This document shows, piece after piece, positions 38,974 to 50,409 of a stretch of DNA of 64,000 nt (position 1 is the stretch's first letter; each line of letters starts with the position of its first letter). Source of the DNA: Pseudoips prasinana. Its lineage: Eukaryota > Arthropoda > Insecta > Lepidoptera > Nolidae. The stretch spans positions 11,600,001 through 11,664,000 of the forward strand of contig OX621263.1 of the NCBI GenBank assembly GCA_951640165.1, read 5' to 3'. The position numbers and the translations under genes are program-made. Under the pieces are notes generated by a model. That model did not search any database. It saw only the letters and a list, made by a program, of their open reading frames with translations, and was not told the DNA's origin.

Positions 38974-39367
38974 TACAACATGTAACGTAATTAACGCACA
39001 CCCTCAAACACCCCAATTAGAATATTATGTTGTAATCATAATACATGCACTGAATTTTTAAATTAACATATATATGCATTATTATTTACTAAATTAGTTT
39101 CTTGGAATAAACTTTATTTTTCTTTATTATGTATTGAATGGTGGAATTTGTATGAATACAAATAAATCTGCGATTTATAAGTCTTATTACTTTGACTTAC
39201 GGTCCATTTCAATTGGTTTTGACTTTACAGGGTTGATATGATAATAATTTCCGTAGTTTTAATTATTTTGGAATTAAATATTACCTATATTAAAAATGAT
39301 ATAAATCGATTCAGTAAAGGATTTTGAACTATTTTCAGGAAGTGCGTTAATTACGTTACATGTTGTA
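38974..39367. mobile_element. MITE, copy 2 of the TACAACATGTAACG family
   Basis: A complete 394-bp copy with perfectly inverted ends of about 28 bp (TACAACATGTAACGTAATTA, then ACGCAC). It matches 27697-28099 end to end. Confidence 0.9.
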
Positions 39368-40619
39368 TATACATATATTTGTGTGTAACCCGATTTCTCC
39401 ATTGTTCATGAACCGAGTTTAAATCGTATTTTTATTTACTAGAAAGTGGCTTTCGTGTTGCTTATGTTTAAATCGGCATTGCATACAATATTCTAACCTC
39501 AGTCTTGCTGCATTTGATGACATGTGTATTCCCGGCTTTAGATCAAATTGACTGCGGTGCACAAATGAAACTTAGCTTTACAGATGTCCTTTAGTTAGGA
39601 GCATAGGAACTTTAGTCCTGTAGAAATCTTAGTACTGAAAGAGTAGACCTGTGTAGGAACTGTCAACTTATAAAATTATATTTATATATACGTTCAAATA
39701 TGGATGAACAATCTGGAGAACATTAATATTGTGGTTTACTTCATTGTTTTTTAAATTACTTCCAAAATTAATGTTAAACTTTGTATATTCTCCCATTTTC
39801 ACCTAAAGTCTGCATTAATTATCAGTAAAAAGGCGGACTTATTATGTATCTTTCAGAAGCCTATCAATGGAAGGAATTCCGCAATAATAGCTAGATGCAT
39901 GCAAATCGCTAACTTTCCATTAAAGAGAAATTATTTCAAATTTGTGCTAGCTATTTATCAGTGATGCATACAATTAGGTGATTTAAGAGCGCCTTGGATA
40001 TCGCTATATACTAAGTAATAAGCTAGCGGTTCATATGTTTTTCTATTTTAAATGCCTATGCACGACTTCTCTGACAGTAGGTATCACATGATTTTTATAC
40101 GAATAATAAAACGACTTTCATATCAAATTAAAATACTCAATTGGATCTGAGACATTTTATTTACGCTGGGCGTGGGGCAATTTTGACCATCCTCTTATAC
40201 GTGGTGGGTTTGACAGGCCGAAATCTAACGTAATATTAAGTGTATAAAGTTTGTATTTATTGAGCGCCGAAAGAAGGTTATGTTTTTATTTTACAATTAT
40301 TATTATTTTTATTGTTGTGTTCATACGGAGATAGGTTAGAAATGGATATAATGTTTTGGATTGGGAATGTTATTTAATTTTAATAGTTTGGAATATGTGT
40401 TCAAATTTGGTTTGTATTTATTTCGATGACATACTGGGTTAAATAAAATTGATAAGCATAATTTCGTAATAAATAATGAATGACATAAAAAAATTAAATA
40501 TTAATAATTTTATAAATAAATGTGCTTTTCATTTATGATGTTTGACATTGAACATTATTATTTTATTAAGAGGAAATGCTTTTGGCAAAAATAAAATATA
40601 TTTCTATTGGCCAAATGTC
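39368..40619. other. AT-rich intergenic DNA
   Basis: No frame of interest, no clear repeat. Contains many AT runs and a short stretch of ordinary composition near 39480-39620. Confidence 0.45.
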
Positions 40620-40830
40620 CTCACCTCTCGATTGGGTTAGCGAACTATGCACACGGTCATGTTATAGATTGACGATATAATTTCTTTGATTTCATTTCTG
40701 TGCGCTTTCGTGCTTCAGAGGGCACGACAGGCTGTAGTAATTAAGCAAAAGTCGTTCAGCCGTGTCAGAGGCCTACTGAAGAGTTGAACAACTAATATTA
40801 GAATAACCACTCCCCATATGAATGAATTTA
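40620..40830 (+). repeat. repeat R, degraded copy
   Basis: CTCACCTCTCGATTGGGTTA, GTGCGCTTTCGTGCTTCAG, AAGTCGTTCAGCCGTGTCAG and AACCACTCCCCATA follow the order of repeat R with about 25% divergence by eye. Confidence 0.6.
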
Positions 40831-41536
40831 AGTATTTATCAAAGGAAATTATTTATTTGAATACAACGAAATTTATCTTAAGAATTTAATTTAACCTAGT
40901 ATTATAGCGGATTTATAAAATTGTGTATATTTGATGTATTTATAAAGATTTTCTAGAAAATTATGTGAATTATAAAAGGAGGTATTGTCAATAAACATTC
41001 GAATTATAGATGGTTACGGATTTAACAGAGCCCATATATCTTGTTCTGTCAAATGTACCACAAAACGAACCTAAGGATTGGTATATGATGTAATAATTTA
41101 TTTAGTTTATAAATTGTATTGTCATCTCAATACAGTAAACGAGGAAAAATTTATAAATACCGTCATATAAAGATCTCGAATCTACTCTACAGATTCATTC
41201 AAAAACACATCACTAATCGCAGAATAAAGAACACACATATTTCGCAGTCTAAACACCTTATATGTGTGTGTGTGTAATACTACCCCGTAAACTAAGCTTG
41301 CTCTTCTTGAATAATGTTTTTTTACCTTTTAAAAACACTATCTGTTATTAAGTCGTACTTTTATTTGTTACTAAGTCATACTTTATCTGTTGCTAAGTCA
41401 ACTCGTTTACTCGATTGAGATGTGGGGCTTGCGATCTCGATTGCCGGTCATGTTTGTGGTTACCATAATATTGTCATTTTGGTGGTATTTTAATTTAGGA
41501 TGGGTGCCCAAATTATAATTTTGTTAAATTATTTAT
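40831..41536. other. AT-rich spacer
   Basis: Nothing recognised beyond a TGTGTGTGTG run near 41263-41273 and two short imperfect direct repeats near 41345-41395 (TAAGTCRTACTTT). Confidence 0.45.
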
Positions 41537-41870
41537 CCGAAAGACTGCTGGACAAGCCCCCCCCCCCCCCCCCCCCAAAGATCTCCACAATTACCGTTCT
41601 TGCGCTATCAGCAGACAGCAATTATCTATAGTATTATTTTATAGTGTAAATTGACATTTAATTAAAATTGTTGAAATAATTATAATTTTGAATCATATCA
41701 CATCATCAGCCTGATACGATATCAGGCTGATGATGTGATATGATTCAAAATTATAATTATTGCAACCATTTTAATTAAAATAATACGATAGATAATTGCT
41801 GTATGCGGATAGCGCAAGAACGGTAATTGTGGAGATCTTAAGGGGAGGCCTTTGTCCAGCAGTCTTTCGG
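41537..41870. repeat. long palindrome with 42-bp perfect core arms
   Basis: The inverted repeat spans 334 bp, CCGAAAGACTGCTGGACAA on the left and TTGTCCAGCAGTCTTTCGG-type on the right. The core arms 41675-41716 and 41720-41761 are exact over 42 bp around the trinucleotide CGA. Outer arms match imperfectly (GATCTCCACAATTACCGTTC, TTGCGCTATC). One arm contains a run of about 23 C (41557-41576). Confidence 0.95.
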
Positions 41871-42090
41871 ACCACTGCTGGACATAAGTCTCCCCCAAAG
41901 GTTTTGGAGGGGTTTGCCGTAATCACCACGCTTGGTATGCGAGTAGGTGACCGCAGTTAGGTGGTAGCTAGTACACAGGTGGCGCTGCTGCCCGATTACC
42001 TGGTGTATCCCTTAGTCGCCTTTTACGACACCCACGGGATGCTATGGGGTGGCCCAATACAACACGTACAATATCTTGGATCCTTTTTTT
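41871..42090 (-). repeat. repeat B-related copy
   Basis: ACCACTGCTGGACATAAGTC, CACGCTTGGTATGCGAGTAG and CACCCACGGGATGC are the reverse of repeat B phrases, diverged and partly replaced. Confidence 0.55.
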
Positions 42091-43399
42091 TCCTTTGGTC
42101 ACCCATCCTAATAAATTGGACATGTAAAAACATAATGGCTTTTTACAAAATAATAATAAGTTTGAAAATACAATTTGTGTGCCTTGTAAAAATAAATAAT
42201 GTTCCGGAAATATCCTTATTTTGAATAAAATTTGTATGTAATTAATTTTTCCATTCAACAAATTGTGTCACTTTAGTAAGTTTAGATTCCATCTATAGTT
42301 AGTTATAGTTTCAAGAAAAATAGTGTAAAAGGCTTATCGCCTTAAAAATATTTTATATTTTAAGGAATTCATGACATTTTGGCAATAATTTAGTTTTGTA
42401 AATGTATTAACACAACTAATGTAATGTAATACTTAAGACATCGAAGTAAATAAGCTACTTATCATATTAACAACAAATAAATGTGCAAAATTAGCCATGA
42501 ATTCCTAATACAAAGAAAACGTTGTGACAAAATCCGCTGTGGTTAAAAAAATAAGAAAAAAGATTTCAATACGATAAAAATTATAAATAACTCATAATTT
42601 TATAAAAAAATTAAAGTTGCTATTTATTTTTCATATTAACATTATAAATTTCTTTAACATCAATTTACTTTATATAATTGCGATTTATCTGTTACTTTCC
42701 TCCTTATTAAGTGTTAGTTTGGCCTTTGTACCGACATAAAATTTACATTAGTTCATCCCACTTCTGATATGAACCTTTTCTCGAATCATTAGCACTGGCT
42801 GGTACTTAATGTAAGTAGGTATAGTTAAATTATTTTTAATAACCTAAGGTTTTTCCTTACAGTCACTTCTTATGTCCGATTGCAATGAAACAAATCGTTC
42901 CAAATAGGAAGTTTGTGGACCCAAAATATGACGGTCGCTGTAGGTACCTTTTCTTTCTTCATTTACTTTTATCAAAGAAGATAGTTGAGTAAATGAGAGC
43001 TATGAAAAGCATAACATAGATAGTAGAAGAAACTTGAAGAGCTTATTGAGCTTATATACGTAACGATATAAATCATCAACTTGTTAAATTCACAAAGAAA
43101 ATATCATCTTCCCATATGATAAATGTCGATCCGTCAACGCATTTAATACGGGTGCCCAAAAAAATTGGATAACAGTTTCATGAGTATACTATTGCTCTAC
43201 TTAGATTTTCTCTATTGCTATCTATTCTTACATTAACATCATAAAACTAATTAAAATGGCATTATAGAGGTATATATCTCTCACATAAAGAATAAAAAAT
43301 GTGATATACATAGAACTGTCAGACTAGTAAAACTGCGCAATAATACGCATAATTTGGTGACATGTTCGAACTTTCCCTCAGTATTTCGCACTAAAATTA
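42091..43399. other. AT-rich intergenic DNA
   Basis: No supported gene or repeat. Short ORFs are low-complexity. Confidence 0.45.
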
Positions 43400-43765
43400 A
43401 AGATGCCCTGTCCTGGCTTACCGGATCTTTTGTTACACCTTCCGAAAGCCTCCCATCAATTGCCGTGGCCGATCTGTAGGTCCCTAAATACAACTTCTAA
43501 GTTGGGTCGAAGCAAAGAAAACATGTCCAGGAGGGGACTGTCGAGCAACCCCAAAATGGACTGTATTTGTGGAGCATCGGTCCAATCCATGGCCCACCTA
43601 ACATCGTGCCAAGCCTACCCTGCCACATGATAATGGCAGGATCTAAGGAATGCCACAAGCAGGGCAATCAATCTGGTCACGTTCTGGGCCACAAAAATTT
43701 AATAGATTTCCATCGACACGCTAAGAAGAAGAACGATGTTAAAAAGAAGTGCAATGCTGTTAAGA
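43400..43765 (+). pseudogene. LINE C-terminal remnant
   Basis: Plus-strand frames with breaks give KIKDALSWLTGSF, MDCICGASVQSMAHLTSCQA and NQSGHVLGHKNLIDFH. The CICGASVQSMAHL phrase is the C-terminal zinc motif of a LINE polyprotein. The last part matches the minus-strand remnant at 13590-13765. Confidence 0.6.
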
Positions 43766-44009
43766 TTAGCTGATATTGCATAGTATCGATGGCATTATTT
43801 ATGTTGCAGTTTGGAATATATTATATGCTAGAAAAAAGAAATCAGTAGATACTGTGTACTAATGCAACTATGGACTGCTTTTGGAAAACTGCATAATAAT
43901 GCTCACATTCCGTTATGCCTGAAAACTAAAGCATTCAAGCTGAATATGGAGGTAGCATAAAACGCTATGTAGCGAGTCGTATTAGTCTGCCCGATTGCGG
44001 AAACTACTA
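43766..44009. other. spacer
   Basis: Nothing recognised. Confidence 0.4.
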
Positions 44010-44125
44010 GTGAATTTACAATGGTTAAAATGGTTCCGGTTGTAGCCATTAGGCAACAGTCGTTAAGCCATGTCAGAAGCCTAATGGCTTGAACAACTCT
44101 GACACTAGGGTAACCACTGCCCATA
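44010..44125 (+). repeat. repeat R fragment, start of duplication copy 1
   Basis: GGTTCCGGTTGTAGCCATTA, GGCAACAGTCGTTAAGCCAT and CTGACACTAGGGTAACCACT. A near-identical fragment at 50281-50407 precedes copy 2, so this scrap is probably part of the duplicated unit. Confidence 0.75.
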
Positions 44126-45639
44126 CGATAAGTAAGTGTAGATGGCATAAAGATCCACAGTAAGTGGATGGACAGCGACTGGTAGGAAGGCCCGTAGTCA
44201 GATGACATTGCAAAATTGGTCGTAAGTAGTTGAGACTTACTCAGGATTGGCATTAGACGCCTATTATGAGGCCTATACTCAGCAGGACATAGATGATGGT
44301 AATTAGAGCTCTCTGTAAGTATTTATCTTTTAGAGCATACAGAAATATCCGTCAATGTCCCTTCTTTTACTCAATAAATTTTGCCTACTACCTACTAGAT
44401 AATAATATACAGAGAGTTAAGTTATTATATTTTCGACATAAAATATATCCTCGAGATAATTTTTAAAATGAAAATTTTCTTAGCAGGACTTCACATTGAC
44501 AATATTTAATCTTTAATATGGAGTATGTAATCAATGTTAAATTTTAATTTAATTTATTGTTTTATTTAAGATTTTTCTTGTTTATCATTATTTTATTTTT
44601 ATTGTGCTCTTCTTAAAATTCCTTATAAACAACTTCGTACTCATTTGAGCTGAAACTTCAATTGAGCAGTAATTAGGAAAAGCTGGTAACATTGGTACTT
44701 GTTTGTATTTACATGGCAATACTAGTAAGTACTTACATCCCCATTTGACTGATAGAGACAAAACACCGCAATTTGTTCACTGTATAAGCTGTGGTGTAGG
44801 AGCGTGCAAATTACTAGAAAATCCTTTCTGCTTGAGAAGTTTTGACCATTTCTATGAAATCATGTTATTCTAAATGCTTGATCTTCTAGTCAATAAACTT
44901 TTTCGTTTAAAAATCAAAGACAATGTATGCATTTATTTTTTCCATAAATACCCACTATTTTCCCGATTTTGTTTTTAAGTGTGAATGTGTTCCACGGATA
45001 CACTGACAATGAACCATTGCCTTGCCAGGCTCTGAATTGTCTATGGTACACATAAAAACGTACCCTAGATGGGGATCAAACCCGCCAAACGTCTAGGCGC
45101 TAAATAGTAAGGAGGCTCCATTACCTTGTGTGCCACTCGTGTCAATGCAATTATCAATTGTATATTGTTTTAATAAACCTCTTTAACGGTTCTTAAGGAG
45201 TTCTTCCAAATATCATGCACCTAATTAGACACTCTACTACGTTATATCCTGTTATAAAGCAACAACAGCTGAACTTTCAACTAAATAATAAATATTAGTT
45301 ATCTCAATCTTTGAATGAACTCGATCCGAATGAAAATGCAATAGGAAAGCGCGTCTGCAGACAAAGCATTTAATTGTCGCAGTTAACTTAGTAAAGTATT
45401 TATAAAAAAAGACATGGCATGGTGGTAGCAATGTTATTGTTACATCTCGCATGTCTTGCTCGCCCCGCTATATAGCTTAACATCAGTGGAAACGGTCAAA
45501 TATTTGTAGCTTAGCTTTTACACCCTTACTGCTGTATAACACAAGCTGAAAGAACACCCTTAGTTTGCATTCGTATCGATGTAACTATAGCACATCTCTA
45601 GTGGAAAAGCACCCTTGCTTTGGTTCGTGTGGCTGTATC

Positions 45640-45870
45640 TACCTCTCCGGTCCAGTAGCAGACGAGCTGCCCGCGGCTTTGCGTATTAACGTAGAGCGTC
45701 ACTTGCACAAACCAACCCTAAAAGTCGGCCCTCGCATGCATCTCCATGTCAGTTACCACAGTTAGTCGAGGTTTCGAACTCCAAAGCAGATGAACCCCGG
45801 ATTCATCTGCTTAGTCTTATTTGCTATTGTCGGGTGAAGCAGTGAAGTCCTAGCTAAACTATAAACTCCG
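45640..45870 (+). repeat. old SINE, also in copy 2
   Basis: CGTATTAACGTAGAGCGTCA, TTAGTCGAGGTTTCGAACTC and GGGTGAAGCAGTGAAGTCCT are the phrases of the younger SINE at 47145-47425. The counterpart lies at about 56700-56875. Confidence 0.6.
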
Positions 45871-45874
45871 TGTA

Positions 45875-46439
45875 CAGTAATACCCCGCTTTACGCGAGGG
45901 ATACGTTACGGAAAAAATCGCGTTAACTGAATTTCGCGTAAATCGAGGTTTATGATTAAACATAGTCAAAATTTAATAAAAAAAATACGAATCATTTCAT
46001 CTCACAGTCGATTCTGAGAGTCCACAATCTCTCCCAACAATTGTCACTTTACTTCCATTTTCCATTATTTTTAACACTTTTATCTTCAATTCCAAAGTTA
46101 AGCTTTTTGACGTAGTGTTAAATTATGTACATATGTATGTAATCTCCAATAAATGTTAAAACACGTATACGACTACCAGCCGAACTAAACACGACGGAAC
46201 AAATGAAACGAACGAGGGAATCCCCATAAAACAAAGTCTTAGGACGGGGAATCTCTAATTCTTCAACCAGAATGTTCAGAGGAAGGGACGGGAAGGGATT
46301 CCCTCGACCAAAGAGAAGTTGACTACGTTATTTTTATACACATTCTTTCGCGTAATGGAAGGCATTTGAACGCCAAAGTCTAAATTCGCGTTATAGTGAA
46401 ACCGCGTATAACGGGGTCGCGTAAAGCGGGGTATTACTG
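45875..46439. mobile_element. pogo/Tigger-like MITE
   Basis: The 565-bp element has 23-bp perfect inverted ends starting CAGTAATACCCCGCTTTACG, between TA dinucleotides (45873-45874 and 46440-46441). Copy 2 of the duplication has the empty site at 56883 (GTGTATTAAAA). CAGT...ACTG ends with a TA target fit the pogo group. No transposase remains. Confidence 0.9.
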
Positions 46440-47141
46440 TATTTAAAAAAACGAGTGTACTTTAGACTACACGACTAAAGTAAAGCTTCAAACGTAACTG
46501 GCTATGAGGGAAAGAGGAAATTGTGTGCTTGCACCTCTCTCTATCTTCACTAACTTATATCTTCTCTCTCCTTCTGTTCGCCTCTCCCGATCACACTTTT
46601 CGTAACGCTCTCGTCACCCATTCACCAGCTTACTCCCCAAATCAAGCGTGCGTAAAGTACTTCAAAAATCTTGTAAGTAGCGCGATTTTACGCGCAAACG
46701 TGACGTCACACTATAAACAATTCCTTTGCTGCCTTATGACGCCACAGCTGAAATGAGCAGGACATTTTCGGCGGCTTTTAATCATTGACCAGTATGCGTT
46801 GCCTTGATATGAGTTTTATATATATATATATACTGGGTTACTTGTATGTAAAACACCAACAACCTCGAAAGTCTAGATTTCTAACATCATAAGCAACAAC
46901 TTTTGTTCTATGAGTTCGGGCATAAATCAATACATGAAAACAAATATATTTTAAAACGGTTTTGTGGTACTGACGTGACATTTGTAGGTCTATTTTTCAT
47001 TCGTAAACGATAGGACAACGCGCGAGCGACGCTAAGCTCCCGCGCGTCTGCGTGTCTTTGCGATGGTGGTAGAGTTACAAACATCCAAGCGGGAAATTAA
47101 ATTAATACTTATTTTTTATATGAAAATAAAATCTCACTATA

Positions 47142-47827
47142 CAGTTTTTTTTTTTTTTTTTTTTAACATGACGCTACAGTTAGCCTAGGAGGCTTTCACT
47201 GCTTCACCGGACTATAGAGGCGAGCAGAGGGCTCGAGCCGTCTAGAAATTAAGTAACCCGCGCCGGAGGGCACCCCCTGTGGGGTTCGAACCTCGACTCT
47301 GGGCGATTACTGGCGGGGAGAGGGCAGAGATCATCATTTTAGGGAGTTTTGTGCAACTTTCGCTCTACGTTAATGACATGACGCGGCCCCCCGTCCGCGT
47401 TGAGGGGGGCTTTTTATCGGTACGATCACTATACAGTATGTTAGTTTAAACGAGGGACGTATTCAAACCCACAATAGTATATGCTTAAATGATACTAATA
47501 AAAATATAAACAAAAATAAAACACTGATAAATAACAAACAGAACCATACCAAAAATTTCGCAAGTCTCACAACGTGTATACACCCTTGCGCTAACGTTAG
47601 TATTATCGCAGAACATGTGCGCGGGTCAATGACCTTCAGGTACAATCCATTGCCACGAGATCACTTTAGGTACAAGTTCACTTCTTGCGCACTCAGTGTT
47701 CATGATAATGTATTTTATAGGACAATTACGTCAAAAATTTAGGTTATGAGTTTTTTAAATATTTGGGACGAGAATCGAATACTGAACACCCTCCCTTAAT
47801 ATGTCCCTCGTTTAACCTAACATACTG
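47142..47827. mobile_element. TA-target MITE nested in the previous MITE
   Basis: Ends CAGTATGTTAGTTTAAACGA and TCGTTTAACCTAACATACTG are inverted with a single mismatch over 25 bp, flanked by TA. A SINE (47145-47425) lies three bases inside the left end together with its target duplication. Confidence 0.85.
47145..47425 (-). mobile_element. young SINE with poly(A), nested at third level
   Basis: A run of 20 T at 47145-47164 is the tail on the minus strand. The 11-bp target duplication TCACTATACAG is exact at 47134-47144 and 47426-47436. Minus-strand body phrases: ATTAACGTAGAGCGAAAGTT, GAGTCGAGGTTCGAACCCCA, CCGGTGAAGCAGTGAAAGCC. Confidence 0.9.
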
Positions 47828-47910
47828 TATATTAAAAGTTGGAGAACAAAAGTTGTTACTTACGTTGTTAACTATCTAGTACTGCGAGGTTGTTGGTGTT
47901 TTAGAAGTAG

Positions 47911-47971
47911 CCCTATAGATGCCCAGCATACCACGATCATGCCCACTTAGTCGTGGCGTGCTGGGCATCTA
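47911..47971. repeat. hairpin TAGATGCCCAGC...GCTGGGCATCTA (copy 1)
   Basis: Arms of about 21 bp (TAGATGCCCAGCATACCACG plus A) with two mismatches, and a 14-nt loop. The same hairpin stands in copy 2 at 57645-57710, where the stem is longer (CCTATAGATGCCCAGC pairs fully). Confidence 0.85.
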
Positions 47972-48518
47972 TTTGTAGTGATCAAAATATGCACCCTAGA
48001 CATTCCTAAATTTTCAATCATAGTGCACATTGGTAGTAGTTATAAATAATACATTTTATCCATTTATAAAACACCCATTTAATTTTAACTAAAAATTATA
48101 AACTATGCAAATTAATACAAATTATATTACAAAATAAAATTGTACGCGTATTTTCAAAGTGAAAAGTGGCTTTTTTATGTCTTATTAAGATTCTTTTGGC
48201 ATGTTCTACTATCGCATTTTAGAATGAGGTGAAGAACTGTGCCAGTCCTGAATTTAAGTATCTTAACTATAAAAAACGTCTCTTCACACGTCTAGGTAAC
48301 ATTTTCTTTAGAAAAAAATTATATAAATAAAAAAGCCATGTTTTCTCAAATTATTACATAAGTATGTTATAATCGTATGAGATCCGACAACCCTATTTCT
48401 ACGCTCATATTATTTTATTTTGTTAAGTGTAAAAGTATTTATCATAATGAAGTGGAATACATTTGTATTGGACTGCCAGTATAAATATTACCGCAAGATT
48501 TTTTTATTATTAAACTAA

Positions 48519-48617
48519 GGCTGCGCTTCCACTGAGGCGGAGCAGAGCGGAGACGAGCTGTGCCGCGTTCACCAATCATATGGCTTGAAATCCACATCTG
48601 TCAGTGGAACCGCAGCC
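48519..48617. mobile_element. 99-bp MITE GGCTGCGCTTCCACTGA
   Basis: Inverted ends GGCTGCGCTTCCACTGA and TCAGTGGAACCGCAGCC (one mismatch). TAA/TTA flanks. Also present at 58250-58348 in copy 2, so it predates the duplication. Confidence 0.85.
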
Positions 48618-50280
48618 TTAATCCGCACAAGTTTACTTATTTTATTTATTTTTATAGTCTATAACACAAGCCCAGGCGTTTTAATCTTACTGCACAAGAT
48701 AAGGTTGTTAAGACTTTTTATATGAGTCTGATCTCTGTTGAAGGAAAAACAAACCAAATTGAACAATACAATTTGAATAAAAAGTATTTGCGGACCTATT
48801 TTGATAGGTAATCCTGAGCAAATGTGTTCTTCTGATAATAAATCTAAAAAAGTAGATGAACGTTTAAATATTGTCGCCGTATCTCGTATTTTTTCAAGTT
48901 GTTAACATAAATATTGTATTCTATTCAATTTCACCACACGTTTGACAATATGATGAGTATCGGCATCCTTGTCTAGCAGGCATTGGCAGTAGAAATATTT
49001 ATGAAATTAGGGCACTTGTACACGAGCAACTAATCAGATCTTTAAGAATAATAATACTAAGAGCGACCTCATATTTGATATCGTTTCGTGGAGTGTTTGT
49101 GGACAATTTGATGTTTGTACGTAGGTTGCTTATAAACTCCATAACAACCATGTAATTTTCAGACAATCTTCAAATTAGTCCCACATTATTTTCTTTGGGG
49201 ATGTAGTAATTTTGTGGTATATTTTCCCTACAAATTATTATAAAATTGTCAGGATAATGATGATTAACGTCGGAAATGTGGGTAGTTTTTTTAAATTCAC
49301 GTAGTTGCTAATAACGCATAGGTAAGGTAAAGTTTCGTAATATTTTCATGGACCTTACCGGAAGAAAAAGCATTGTTTAAACTTTAAACCATAGTTGAAC
49401 GTGAATCAGCATTGAAGAATTGTTGATATTATATTTGGAGATTTTTGAATTATTTGTTCGTGTATGAGTCCCTTAGGTTGTTAGGTGTGTGAAGAATTCT
49501 CATAATATTGTAAATAATGTGAGTCAAGCGAATAGTGTTGTTGAATTTGTTATTTATTGCTTGTATTAGCTATTAATTATAGTGGAACTAATATACAAGT
49601 CCCCAGTTGTTAGTGGTTTCATTTCTCTCTACCAATCCCATGGAACCCGATAAGGGCGGAGGCTAGAACTCGAGCAGGTGAAAGTAGGTGTCCGGTCCAT
49701 ACGTTTTTACGTGAAAACTTAGCATGCGCGCCAGTGCTATTTACGAGTAGTGCGGTTAATACTTGCCGCCATACCGCCTAATTAACACTTAAACTGGGGA
49801 GGTGCCAATATACGGCCATTTTTAACGAGATTAATAAATTATGCAGAATGCAACAAAACAATGCGTTCGAAGTGCATTTTTGGCGTCCTAAGTTTTGAAT
49901 CTCGGGCATAAAAAGGACTTTAGGTTAACTAGTGGTATTTCATGAAAACAGTATGGTAACTTTTTTTTATAATATAAGCGATTTATTTTCTCTTCACAAA
50001 AAAGGGTTACAAAGCTTATAATAGTCTGGTAACTCGCAAAGTGAATTAAATGGGCGATTTGGCTAACAGATTCAAATTCGAGTCTCACGTCTTGTTCCAT
50101 AGTAATATAGTGGTTCATCCATCAAAATTATAGCTCAGCATCAATTACTAGTCGTATAGCACCTCTTTAAACAAATTTAGGTTGTGTAGGTTTCCCATGT
50201 GATTAGATTATCTGAAATGCCCCCATGTTTGGTCAAACAAATCTACAGTAAATCATACATTAGCTCTGTGGTTTCCGGCT

Positions 50281-50407
50281 GATTTTACAATGGTTAAAAT
50301 GGTTCCGGTTGTAGCCATTAGGCAACAGTCGTTAAGCCATGTCAGAGGCCTAATGGCATGAATAGCTCTGACACTAGGGCAACCTCTACCCATGCGATAA
50401 GTATGTG
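50281..50407 (+). repeat. repeat R fragment, start of duplication copy 2
   Basis: TTTACAATGGTTAAAATGGT and TCCGGTTGTAGCCATTAGGC match 44010 onward. The fragment ends at the TA where the Tc1-like element is inserted. Confidence 0.75.
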
Positions 50408-50409
50408 TA

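Larger units (their letters stand above)
46831..47915. mobile_element. TACAGGGTTACTTG-type MITE, carrying a nested pair of insertions
   Basis: The ends are inverted for about 80 bp (GGGTTACTTGTATGTAAAAC, ACCAACAACCTCG and their inverse ending TAGAAGTAGCCC). The copy in duplication unit 2 (57254-57649) is 396 bp and lacks the insertions, so the extra about 690 bp here is a later MITE plus SINE. Confidence 0.85.
44126..50280. repeat. segmental duplication, copy 1
   Basis: The sequence from about 44150 to 50280 recurs in the same orientation at 52809-60050, with identity above 90% (well over 95% in 47900-50270 against 57640-60040) by eye. It is almost wholly non-coding. Copy-specific insertions: a pogo-like MITE (45875-46439) and a MITE/SINE nest (47142-47827). 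Confidence 0.95.
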
